Positions 24,931 through 32,871 of a DNA stretch of 64,000 bases are shown one piece after another. The notes under the pieces were generated by a model. It saw nothing but the letters and a program-made list of their open reading frames with translations. It was not told the origin of the DNA and made no database searches. The stretch's first letter is position 1, and every line of letters begins with the position of its first letter. The stretch comes from Terrabacter sp. Root85 (GTDB lineage Bacteria > Actinomycetota > Actinomycetes > Actinomycetales > Dermatophilaceae): positions 1,184,759 through 1,248,758 of the forward strand of contig NZ_LMIW01000008.1 of NCBI RefSeq assembly GCF_001429185.1. Reading direction: 5' to 3'. The position numbers were made by a program, and so were the translations under genes.

Positions 24931-25926
24931 TCAGTACGCGTCGAGGATGTCGACGACGAAGACGAGCGTGTCGGTGCCGGAGATCTTGGGCGCGCTGCCC
25001 GCCTTGCCGTACCCGTCCGCCGGCGGGATGACGAGCAGCACGCGGCTACCCACCTTCTTGCCCACGAGCGTCTTGTCCCAACCGGGGATGACGCCGCCGA
25101 CGCCGATCGGGAAGTCCGCGGCCGCGCCACGCTGCCACGAGGAGTCGAAGACGCTGCCGTCCTTCCAGAGGACGCCGTGGTACTGGGCGCTGATGGTCTG
25201 GCCCTTCTGGACCGTCGCGCCGGTGCCCTGGACGAGCGTGGCCTGCTGCGTCGTCGTCGGGGCCGTCGTCTTGGGCACCGTGACGGTGGGCTCCTTGGTC
25301 GGGCCGTTCTTGAACTCGACGGTGGGCAGGCCCGCGGGTGCGGCCGTCTGGGTGCCGTCGACCTGCGTCAGGGGCGTGTGGACGTCCTGGATGTCGGCGA
25401 CGACGACGATGGTGTCGGTGCCCTTGACGCCGAGCTGGTCGTTGCCTGCGGTGCCGAAGCCCTTCTCGGGCGGGATCGTGAAGGCGATGCGGCCGCCCTT
25501 GGTGGCACCGACGAGACCCTCGGTGAAGCCGGCGACGATGTCGGTGCGGCCGAGGCGGTAGGCCTCCGCGGACCGGCCGGCGGCGTAGCCGTCGTCGATG
25601 AGCTTGCCGCTCGTGCCGTTGTAGATCTGGGCGCGCAGGCGCACGGTGTCGGCCTTGGTCGCGGCCTTGCCGGTGCCCGGGGTCAGCACCTTGTGCTCGA
25701 CGGCCTTCGAGCTGATCGGCGTCGCACCGAGGGCGACCTTCGGGGCCGTCTTGAGGTCGACGGCGCCGGTGGCGGTGACGCCCTTGAGGGCAGCCGAGGC
25801 CGCGACGGTCGTCGTGGCGGAGCCGGAGGAGCCGGACGAGCTGGACCCGCAGGCGGCGAGGGTGGTCAGGCCGAGGGCAGCGATCAGGGCAACGGCCGTG
25901 CGAGCGGCCGGACGGTTGGGGCGCAC
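24931..25926 (-). CDS. Two-domain FKBP prolyl isomerase lipoprotein
   Basis: This protein of about 331 residues has a lipoprotein signal (RTAVALIAALGLTTLAAC, lipobox Leu-Ala-Ala-Cys) and a Ser/Gly/Thr linker. A divergent FKBP-like domain (AEAYRLGRTDIVAGFTEGLVGATKGGRIAFTIPPEKGFG) is followed by a canonical one (SAQYHGVLWKDGSVFDSSWQRG; PIGVGGVIPGWDKTLVGKKVGSRVLLVIPPADGYG). It probably assists folding of exported proteins outside the membrane. I favour the GTG at 25926, just ahead of the signal peptide; an ATG at 25977 would add 17 residues. Confidence 0.9.
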   Translation of the reverse strand: MRPNRPAARTAVALIAALGLTTLAACGSSSSGSSGSATTTVAASAALKGVTATGAVDLKTAPKVALGATPISSKAVEHKVLTPGTGKAATKADTVRLRAQIYNGTSGKLIDDGYAAGRSAEAYRLGRTDIVAGFTEGLVGATKGGRIAFTIPPEKGFGTAGNDQLGVKGTDTIVVVADIQDVHTPLTQVDGTQTAAPAGLPTVEFKNGPTKEPTVTVPKTTAPTTTQQATLVQGTGATVQKGQTISAQYHGVLWKDGSVFDSSWQRGAAADFPIGVGGVIPGWDKTLVGKKVGSRVLLVIPPADGYGKAGSAPKISGTDTLVFVVDILDAY

Positions 25927-26060
25927 AGGGGAAGACTTTCGGTCGGGGCGGGCGGGCGTGGAGGTCCCGCAGGGCAAATCCCAGCCACTGTAACGCTCAC
26001 CCTTGTGCGCGCTTCACAGCGCACTGACAGGTCCGCACAGGTCCGGTCGGCACCCGTGGG

Positions 26061-27452
26061 TCAGAGCGGTCGCTGGATCGTGGGCGACCGGTCGATGGTC
26101 TCCATGAGGCGCTCGACCCGCTCGTCCACCGAGCGGAACGGGTCCTTGCACAGCACGGTGCGCTGCGCCTGGTCGTTGAGCTTGAGGTGCACCCAGTCGA
26201 CCGTGAAGTCCCGGCCGTGGGCCTGCGCGGCACGGATGAAGTCGCCGCGCAGCTTGGCCCGCGTCGTCTGCGGCGGGCGCACCTTCGCCTCGAAGATCTC
26301 GACGTCGGAGGAGACGCGGGCCGTCCGCCCGTGGCGCTGGAGCAGGTAGAAGAGGCCGCGTCGCCGGTTGATGTCGTGGTAGGCGAGGTCGATCTGCTGG
26401 ATCCGCGCGTCGGTGAGCGCGAGCCCGTGCTTGGCGCGGTAGCGCTCGATGAGGCGGTACTTGATGACCCAGTCGATCTCGGTGTCGATCGCGGCGAGGT
26501 CACCCGACCCGATGGCGTCGAGGGCCCGGCCCCACAGGTCGATGACCTGCTTCGTGTCGGGGCTGTCCATGCCCTCGCGGTCGACGAACTCGATGGCCTT
26601 GTCGAGGTACTCGCGCTGCATGTCGAGGGCCGACAGCTCGCGGCCGTTGGCGAGCCGGACGGTGGCCCGTCCCGTCGGGTCGTGGCTCATCGTCCGGATC
26701 GCGCGGATGGGGTTCTCCATGGAGAGATCGCGCATGACGACGCCCGACTCGATCATCCGCAGGACGAGGTCGGCACTGCCCACCTTGAGCAGGTTGGTCG
26801 TCTCGGACATGTTGGAGTCGCCGACGATGACGTGCAGGCGGCGGTACTTCTCGGCATCGGCGTGCGGCTCGTCCCGGGTGTTGATGATGGGCCGGCTCCG
26901 GGTCGTGGCCGACGACACGCCCTCCCAGATGTGGTCGGCGCGCTGGCTCACGGCGAAGCTCGCCCCGTGCGCGGTGGCGACGACCTTGCCGGCGCCGCAC
27001 GTGATCTGACGGCTGATGAGGAACGGGATGAACATGTCGGAGACGCGCTGGAAGTCGCCCGACCGGCCGTAGCAGTAGTTCTCGTGGCAGCCGTAGGAGT
27101 TGCCGGCGGAGTCGGTGTTGTTCTTGAAGACGAAGATCTCGCCCTCGACGCCGTCGTCACGCAGCCTGCCCTGGGCGTCCTCGACGAGGCCCTCGAGGAT
27201 GCGCTCCCCCGCCTTGTCCTGGATGACGAGCTCGCGCACCGAGTCGCACTCGGCGGTGGCGTACTCCGGGTGGGACCCCACGTCGAGGTAGAGCCGGGCG
27301 CCGTTGCCGAGGAAGACGTTGCTCGACCGGCCCCAGGCGACGACGCGGCGGAAGAGGTAGCGGGCGACCTCGTCCGGAGTCAGCCGACGCTGGCCCTGCG
27401 TGGTGCAGGTGACGCCGTACTCGTTCTCGATCCCGAAGATCCGCCGCTCCAT
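26061..27452 (-). CDS. pafA: Proteasome accessory factor PafA (Pup ligase)
   Basis: PafA is a glutamine-synthetase-like ligase that joins the C-terminal Glu of Pup to target lysines using ATP. The 463 residues align by eye with the mycobacterial protein: [15 protein letters not shown] (metal-binding Glu), [35 protein letters not shown] and [32 protein letters not shown]. The C-terminal [21 protein letters not shown] also matches. TAGAGT lies 6 nt before the ATG, indicating a leaderless message. It works with pup, dop, arc and prcBA in this window. Confidence 0.97.
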   Translation of the reverse strand: MERRIFGIENEYGVTCTTQGQRRLTPDEVARYLFRRVVAWGRSSNVFLGNGARLYLDVGSHPEYATAECDSVRELVIQDKAGERILEGLVEDAQGRLRDDGVEGEIFVFKNNTDSAGNSYGCHENYCYGRSGDFQRVSDMFIPFLISRQITCGAGKVVATAHGASFAVSQRADHIWEGVSSATTRSRPIINTRDEPHADAEKYRRLHVIVGDSNMSETTNLLKVGSADLVLRMIESGVVMRDLSMENPIRAIRTMSHDPTGRATVRLANGRELSALDMQREYLDKAIEFVDREGMDSPDTKQVIDLWGRALDAIGSGDLAAIDTEIDWVIKYRLIERYRAKHGLALTDARIQQIDLAYHDINRRRGLFYLLQRHGRTARVSSDVEIFEAKVRPPQTTRAKLRGDFIRAAQAHGRDFTVDWVHLKLNDQAQRTVLCKDPFRSVDERVERLMETIDRSPTIQRPL

Positions 27453-27748
27453 GAACCAACTCTAGGCGGCGGGTCCCGCGGCCGTCGGGCACGACCACCC
27501 GTCGGCGCGGCTGCTCGCGCCCATCCGGGCGCGAGCAGACCTGCCGAGCCACCCGCCCGAGGCGCCGGCACGACCCTCCCAGGGGGTTCCGACGGGCGCG
27601 GGGCCGGTCCGTGTCTCGGTGTCGCGACGATCGTTCCGGCACGGTGTCCCACAGGCCGACGTCTGTGATAGTCAGTCTGGTGTGGCTGTCACAATGGCCG
27701 CTGTCCCCTCTTGCCGTACCCCTCCACGATCCCCTGCATTGGACGGAA
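27453..27748. other. 296-bp divergent spacer between pafA and the coiled-coil gene
   Basis: No gene is seen. On the minus strand the pafA -10 (TAGAGT) occupies 27459-27464. On the plus side TGTGA (from about 27664) and TCACA (to about 27692) face each other across roughly 20 bp, a possible regulator site upstream of the coiled-coil gene. The rest is GC-rich without a convincing hairpin. Confidence 0.35.
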
Positions 27749-28975
27749 ATGATCGACAGACCGCACTTCAAGTTCTCCCGCCGCGGCTACGAGCCCGAAG
27801 AGGTTGACTCCTTCATCGAGTCGCAGAACCGCACCCTGCAGGCGGCCAAGAAGGATGCCGCCGAGCGGAGCGTCGAGCTGACCAAGCTCAACGCCGCCCT
27901 CACCGACCTCCGGGGACAGCTGGGTCAGCAGTCGCGGGTCATGGCCGACCTCAAGAAGAACAGCTCGCCCGCCCCGGCCCAGACGTTCGCCGACCTCGGT
28001 GAGCGCATCGCCCAGATCCTGGCGCTCGCCGACCAGGAGGCCGGCGAGATGCGCACCCGGGCCAACGGCGAGGCCGACGAGATCCGCGAGCGCGCCAACC
28101 GGGCCGCCTCCGAGCTCAAGGCGACGACCGCGACCTACGCCGAGCAGGCTCGCGCCCGCGCCGACGAGGAGGCCGTCCGCATCATCGCGCAGGCCAACCG
28201 CGAGGCTCAGGCCATCGTTGCCGAGGCCCAGAGCGTCACCGCGGCCCAGCGGCAGGAGGCCGCGGCGGAGTACGAGTCGCACCGCCTCAAGGCCTCCACC
28301 GCGTCCGCCGAGCTCGAGGTCAAGCTCGCTGCGCGCCGTGAGTCGGCCGACGCCGAGTTCGAGGCTCGTCGCCAGCAGCAGGAGGCCGCGCTCAACGAGA
28401 GCGAGTCCCGCCTGCGTCAGCTGACCGAGCGTGCCGAGCACGACGCGCACGAGATGCGCGCCAGGGCCGAGCGCCTGCTCGAGAACGCCCAGGCCCAGTC
28501 CGACCAGATCGTGTCCGAGGCGCGCGACCACGCCTCACGCCTGCGTGAGGAGTCCGACCGCGAGCTCGCCGCCGCGACGGCCCAGCGCGACAGCATCACC
28601 GCGCAGCTCGGCAACGTCCGTCAGATGCTCGCCACCCTCGGCGGCGGTGCCCTCATGGACACGCTCGGCGCCCCGGACAAGCCGGCGCAGCCGCCGCAGG
28701 TGGCCGACGTCCAGCAGCCCGTCCCGGCCGTCCAGCAGGCCTCGGATGCCGACGACGAGAGCGCCGAGCAGACCTCCCCCGAGGCTGTCTCGTCCGACGC
28801 CGAGAAGGCCGAGCAGGCCGACGAGGACGCTCAGCCCGCGGCCGACGCCGACGCCGAGCAGGGCGACGAGGAGCAGGACGACGCAGCGGGCGAGGGCTCG
28901 TCGTACGGCTCGGACCAGTCGTCGTACTACCAGCGCAGCGCCTCGAGCGACCGGGTCGGCGCGCAGCGCCGCTGA
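27749..28975 (+). CDS. DivIVA-domain coiled-coil protein
   Basis: This 408-residue cytoskeletal-type protein opens with a DivIVA-like head, MIDRPHFKFSRRGYEPEEVDSF. Long heptad-rich coiled coils cover roughly residues 30-290, rich in Ala, Glu, Arg and Gln with AxxEA repeats. The acidic tail is Ser/Asp/Glu-rich and ends in a basic stretch. Actinobacterial relatives (Wag31/FilP-type, often misnamed cellulose-binding) organise polar growth or envelope assembly. I chose the ATG at 27749 because the conserved head begins there and GGACGGAA precedes it. Confidence 0.82.
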   Translation: MIDRPHFKFSRRGYEPEEVDSFIESQNRTLQAAKKDAAERSVELTKLNAALTDLRGQLGQQSRVMADLKKNSSPAPAQTFADLGERIAQILALADQEAGEMRTRANGEADEIRERANRAASELKATTATYAEQARARADEEAVRIIAQANREAQAIVAEAQSVTAAQRQEAAAEYESHRLKASTASAELEVKLAARRESADAEFEARRQQQEAALNESESRLRQLTERAEHDAHEMRARAERLLENAQAQSDQIVSEARDHASRLREESDRELAAATAQRDSITAQLGNVRQMLATLGGGALMDTLGAPDKPAQPPQVADVQQPVPAVQQASDADDESAEQTSPEAVSSDAEKAEQADEDAQPAADADAEQGDEEQDDAAGEGSSYGSDQSSYYQRSASSDRVGAQRR

Positions 28976-29021
28976 CGCACCGTCGTGGCCCCAGAGCCGG
29001 GGTCACTGCACACCGCGCGAC

Positions 29022-29058
29022 ACGAAGGCCGCCCACCATCTCGGTGGGCGGCCTTCGT
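29022..29058. terminator. Bidirectional terminator between convergent genes
   Basis: Arms 29022-29037 and 29043-29058 form a perfect 16-bp stem with a 5-nt loop. It lies between the coiled-coil gene (stop 28975) and prcA (stop 29089 on the other strand) and can serve both. Confidence 0.88.
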
Positions 29059-29088
29059 CGTGTGCACCTCGGTGCGATTGCCGGCTCG

Positions 29089-29901
29089 TCAGGAAGGCGG
29101 TGTCGGGGATCCGGGACCGTCCGCGGGGCTCGCTGAGCTCGCCGAACCACCCTCTCCCGCAACGGTCTCCGTCGACCCCGGACCGGCGGTGACCTCGGCG
29201 GCCCCAGGCGCCTCGACGAGCAACCGCGTCAGCAGCGGACCGACGATGCGCCGGAACGAGCGCCGGGGACGGTCGCGGTCGAGCACCGCCACCTCGAGCT
29301 GGCCCTCGTCGAGGGCGCGGCGCTCGCCGTTCTCGCCGGCACCGAGCACGTCGACGGCCAGTCGCAGGACCTCGGCCAGGGTCATGCCCGGCCGCCAGCC
29401 CGTGCCGAGACGCTCCTCGGCGGCGTCGCTGGCGCCGCCCATCGCCACGAAGCCCTGCTCGTCGGCGACCGACCCGTCGTAGGTGAGCCGGAAGATCTGG
29501 TCGGTGTCGCTGTCGACCCCGACCTCGGCCACGACGATCTCGATCTCGAACGGCTTGGACTCCTGGGTGAACACTGCCCCGAGCGTCTGGGCGTACGTGT
29601 TGGCGAGGGCCCGAGCCGTGACGTCGGTGCGGTCGTAGGAGTAGCCGCGCAGGTCGGCATAGCGGATGCCGGCGACCCGCAGGCTCTCGAACTCGTTGTA
29701 CCGACCGACCGCGGCGAAGGCGATGCGGTCGTAGATCTCCGACACCTTGTGCAGGGCTCGCGAGGGGTTCTCGGCGACGAACGCGATGCCGCGGTCGTAG
29801 CCGACGACGATGACCGAGCGTCCACGCGCGATCCCCTTGCGCGCGAAGTCGGCCCGGTCCTTCATGACCTGCTCGGGCGGGACGTAGAACGGCATGCTCA
29901 T
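29089..29901 (-). CDS. prcA: 20S proteasome alpha subunit
   Basis: PrcA forms the outer gating rings of the proteasome. The 270 residues start [33 protein letters not shown] and continue with the alpha-type fold ([38 protein letters not shown]). The catalytic threonine is absent, as expected. The last 50 residues are a Ser/Pro/Gly-rich tail. ATG at 29901 overlaps the prcB stop as ATGA. The N-terminus acts as the gate that Arc opens. Confidence 0.95.
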   Translation of the reverse strand: MSMPFYVPPEQVMKDRADFARKGIARGRSVIVVGYDRGIAFVAENPSRALHKVSEIYDRIAFAAVGRYNEFESLRVAGIRYADLRGYSYDRTDVTARALANTYAQTLGAVFTQESKPFEIEIVVAEVGVDSDTDQIFRLTYDGSVADEQGFVAMGGASDAAEERLGTGWRPGMTLAEVLRLAVDVLGAGENGERRALDEGQLEVAVLDRDRPRRSFRRIVGPLLTRLLVEAPGAAEVTAGPGSTETVAGEGGSASSASPADGPGSPTPPS

Positions 29902-30731
29902 CGGGCGCCTCCCGGGTTGTCGCGACGGGCGGCCACGACGCGCTGCACGTGTCCCTCGAGGACGTCGGACGCGACGAACCGGGCGCCGGAGTGGTCCACC
30001 ACGGCGACGGTCGGCCAGATCTGGCGGCCGAGGTCGGGGCCACCGGTGGCGGAGTCGTCGTCGGCGGCGTCGTAGAGCGCCTCGATGGCGACCGACACCG
30101 CCTGCTGCTCCTCGAGACCCGGCCGCCACAGCTTCTTGAGGGCGCCGCGGGCGAAGACGGATCCCGAGCCGGTCGAGTGGTGACCACCCTCGATGTAGCA
30201 GCCGCCCGTGACGTCGTAGGAGTAGATCCGCCCGGTGGCCGACTCGAGGTCGAAGCCGGCATAGGTCGGGACCACGGTGAGGCCCTGCATGGCGAGGGAG
30301 AGGTTGCCCCGGATCATCGAGGCGAGGCGGTTGGCCTTGCCCTCGAGCGACATGATGGCGCCCTCGATCTTCTCGTAGTGCTCGAGCTCGACCTGGTAGA
30401 GCCGGACGAGCTCGATCGCGATCCCGGCCGTGCCGGCGATCCCGACGACGCTGTAGTCGTCGGCGGCGAAGACCTTCTCCATGTCCCGGTTGGCGATGAC
30501 GTTGCCCATCGTGGCGCGGCGGTCGCCGGCCATGACGACTCCCCCGTCGAAGAGCAGCGAGACGATGGTCGTGCCGTGCGGCGCCTCGATGCTCGCCCCG
30601 GACGGCAGGCGCCGACCCGAAGGCAGCAGCTCAGGACGGTAGGCGGAGACGAACTCGCTGAACGACGAGGACCCCGCGCTGAGGAAGGCGTCGTCGAGCC
30701 GCCGAGGCCGCCCCGGGGACCACTGGGTCAC
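29898..30731 (-). CDS. prcB: 20S proteasome beta subunit
   Basis: PrcB is the catalytic threonine protease of the inner rings. A propeptide of 53 residues ends ...IEAPHG and the mature chain would begin at Thr54 ([21 protein letters not shown]), the autoprocessed nucleophile. The lysine in [19 protein letters not shown] lies in the active site. 277 residues total. GTG start at 30731 overlaps the pup stop and its own stop overlaps prcA, making a three-gene coupled operon pup-prcB-prcA. Confidence 0.97.
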   Translation of the reverse strand: MTQWSPGRPRRLDDAFLSAGSSSFSEFVSAYRPELLPSGRRLPSGASIEAPHGTTIVSLLFDGGVVMAGDRRATMGNVIANRDMEKVFAADDYSVVGIAGTAGIAIELVRLYQVELEHYEKIEGAIMSLEGKANRLASMIRGNLSLAMQGLTVVPTYAGFDLESATGRIYSYDVTGGCYIEGGHHSTGSGSVFARGALKKLWRPGLEEQQAVSVAIEALYDAADDDSATGGPDLGRQIWPTVAVVDHSGARFVASDVLEGHVQRVVAARRDNPGGAR

Positions 30732-30934
30732 TGGCCGCCCTTCTGCACGAAACCGCGGACGAACTCCTCGGCGTTCGACTCGAGGACACCGTCGATCTCG
30801 TCGAGGACGCTGTCGATGTCGTCGGACAGGCCCTCCTTGACGGCAGCCCCGGCGGGCGCGGTCGGCGGCGCCTCCGGTGTCTCCGGCGGCTCCTCGTCAC
30901 GACGCTGCGGCTTGACGTGCTCCTGACCCGGCAT
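30728..30934 (-). CDS. pup: Prokaryotic ubiquitin-like protein Pup
   Basis: This 68-residue intrinsically disordered tag has the C-terminal helix region [33 protein letters not shown]. It ends Gly-Gly-Gln, so Dop must deamidate the final Gln to Glu before PafA can ligate it. The N-terminal half is Pro/Glu-rich and engages the Arc coiled coils. ATG at 30934 is preceded by GGGAGG. An in-frame start further upstream would add unconserved residues and is rejected. Confidence 0.97.
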   Translation of the reverse strand: MPGQEHVKPQRRDEEPPETPEAPPTAPAGAAVKEGLSDDIDSVLDEIDGVLESNAEEFVRGFVQKGGQ

Positions 30935-31272
30935 GGCTACCTCCCAGACGTGAACGACCTCGTCCCCCGACCCTAACCCGTGTGCGCCCCGCGGTCCGAG
31001 CACCCACCGCCGACGGTGGACGCGCCTCTCCCCCGGCGCTGCTCACGACGGCGCCCGGGAACCGACGGCCACCGGCGGACGGCGCCGACCGACACGGTCG
31101 GCAACCGCTCGGCGAGATGTCTCCAGGACACACGGGGTGGGCCCGGACGAGATCGGACTGGCACCGCCCCTTTGAGGGGCTGAGACTGCGGGCGGTCGTG
31201 CTGCTCGGGACCGCGCCGTGGAGGCGCTCGTGCACGCTGGGGTGCGCAGGGCCGAGGAGGCCGTGGCGTTGC
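30935..31272 (-). promoter_or_regulatory. 338-bp spacer with pup-prcBA promoter
   Basis: No convincing gene lies here. On the minus strand TAGGGT (30970-30975) sits 35 nt before the pup ATG inside ACACGGGTTAGGGTCG (30968-30983), a string repeated almost exactly upstream of arc. At 31166-31180 a 6-bp stem (GCCCCT/AGGGGC, 3-nt loop) lies 93 nt beyond the dop stop and may weakly terminate dop. The remaining sequence is GC-rich and unassigned. Confidence 0.55.
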
Positions 31273-32793
31273 CTACTCGGGCGTGGCCAGGCCGCGGAGC
31301 AGCTCGCCCACGTCGGCGCTCTGCTCGAGCAGCGTGCCGACCTGCGCCCGGGTGCCGCGCTCCGGCTCGAGGATGGGGACCCGCTGCAGACTGGCCCGAC
31401 CCGGCACGTCGAAGACGACCGAGTCCCAGCTGGCCGAGAAGACCTGGCCGGTGAAGCGGCGGACGCACTCGCCACGGAACCACGCGCGGGTGTCCTCCGG
31501 TGGCGTCGTCTGGGCCGCCTTGACCTCCTCGGGCGTCACGAGGTCACGGAGCAGCCCGCGGTCACGCAGCCGGTGCACGAGCCCCTTCTCGGGGCGCACG
31601 TCAGCCCACTGGATGTCGATGGCCGCGAGTCGGTGGTCGTCCCAGGCGAGGCCGTCACGGGCCCGGTAGCCCTCGAGGAGCTGCAGCTTGGCGACCCAGT
31701 CGAGCAGGGGTGCACACGACATGACGTCGCGCCCGAGACCGGTGAGGACCTCCTCCCACAGGCCCATGACCTCGGCGGTCGCCTCGGCCTCGGGGTCGTC
31801 GCCGCGCCGGTCGAGCCAGACGCGGGCGGCCTCGAGGTACATCCACTGGAGGTCGAGCGCCGTGACGCTGCGTCCGTCGACGAGCTCGACGGTCGCGGTG
31901 AGCGTCGGGTCGTGCGAGACGGTCTGGAGTGCGGCGACCGGTCGGCGGACCGACCAGTCCTCGGTGAGGTGGCCGTCCTCGATCATCCCGAGCACGAGCG
32001 ACGTCGTGCCGGTCTTGAGCAGGGTCGCGACGTCGAGGTGGTTCGCGTCGCCGATGATGACGTGGAGGCGCCGGTAGCGGTCGGCCACGGCGTGGGGCTC
32101 GTCGCGGGTGTTGATGATCGGGCGCTTGAGGGTCGTCTCGAGGCCGACCTCGGTCTCGAAGAAGTCGGCGCGCTGGGAGATCTGGTAGCCCGCTCCCCTG
32201 CTGTCGACGCCGATCCCGACCCGGCCGGCACCGCAGACGACCTGACGCGTCACGAAGAACGGGATGAGGTGCCGCACGATGTCGGGGAACGCGGTGCGCC
32301 GTGGCATGAGGTAGTTCTCGTGCGTGCCGTAGGACTGGCCCTTGCCGTCGGCGTTGTTCTTGTAGAGGTTGACCGGCGGCTGCCCCGGACGACCGGCGAG
32401 CAGGCGCACCGACTCGAGCGCGATCGCGTCACCCGCCCGGTCCCAGGTCACGGCGTCGCGCGGCAGGGTGACCTCGGGAGAGCTGTACTCGGGGTGGGCG
32501 TGGTCGACGTAGTAGCGGGCGCCGTTGGTCAGCACGACGTTGGCCAGCGTCGGGTCCTCGATGTCGGTCAGCTGGCTCGGGTCGGCGGTCTGCCGGTCGA
32601 GCTGCCAGCCGCGCGCGTCGCGCAGCGGGTCCTCGAAGGCGTAGTCCCAGCTCGACTGGTTGGACCGGATCCCCTGCGCGGCGGCGTAGACGCTGATGAC
32701 CTGGCCCGACAGGAACATCGGGTTGGCCATCGGGTCGCCGGGCACGGAGATGCCGTACTCGGTCTCGAGCCCCATGATCCGCCGCACCGTCAT
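31273..32793 (-). CDS. dop: Deamidase/depupylase Dop
   Basis: Dop is a PafA paralogue that deamidates Pup-Gln and removes Pup from substrates, using ATP as cofactor. The 506 residues begin RRIMGLETEYGISVPGDP (metal-binding Glu) and include an insertion after the first strand (SNQSSWDYAFEDPLRDARGW) that corresponds to the Dop loop. DHAHPEYSSPE, YKNNADGKGQSYGTHENYLMPR and [25 protein letters not shown] follow. TATCGT lies 6 nt before the ATG (leaderless). It is upstream of pup but separated by 338 bp. Confidence 0.96.
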   Translation of the reverse strand: MTVRRIMGLETEYGISVPGDPMANPMFLSGQVISVYAAAQGIRSNQSSWDYAFEDPLRDARGWQLDRQTADPSQLTDIEDPTLANVVLTNGARYYVDHAHPEYSSPEVTLPRDAVTWDRAGDAIALESVRLLAGRPGQPPVNLYKNNADGKGQSYGTHENYLMPRRTAFPDIVRHLIPFFVTRQVVCGAGRVGIGVDSRGAGYQISQRADFFETEVGLETTLKRPIINTRDEPHAVADRYRRLHVIIGDANHLDVATLLKTGTTSLVLGMIEDGHLTEDWSVRRPVAALQTVSHDPTLTATVELVDGRSVTALDLQWMYLEAARVWLDRRGDDPEAEATAEVMGLWEEVLTGLGRDVMSCAPLLDWVAKLQLLEGYRARDGLAWDDHRLAAIDIQWADVRPEKGLVHRLRDRGLLRDLVTPEEVKAAQTTPPEDTRAWFRGECVRRFTGQVFSASWDSVVFDVPGRASLQRVPILEPERGTRAQVGTLLEQSADVGELLRGLATPE

Positions 32794-32871
32794 GGCCCGA
32801 CGATAACCGTCCCGACCGCGCGCGCCGCGTCCGGTCTCGTCCGGACCGAGGGCGTATGCCGTCCGACCCGG

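Noticed and set aside
30935..31003. Upstream extension of pup
   Set aside because: The added residues are unconserved and the Shine-Dalgarno and family start both point to the ATG at 30934.
31131..31265. CTGAGA after a GCCCCT/AGGGGC hairpin, reminiscent of a TPP riboswitch
   Set aside because: The second half of the aptamer (CCTGATC and the GCGNAGGGA context) is missing, and it would point at the 3' end of dop rather than a thiamine gene.
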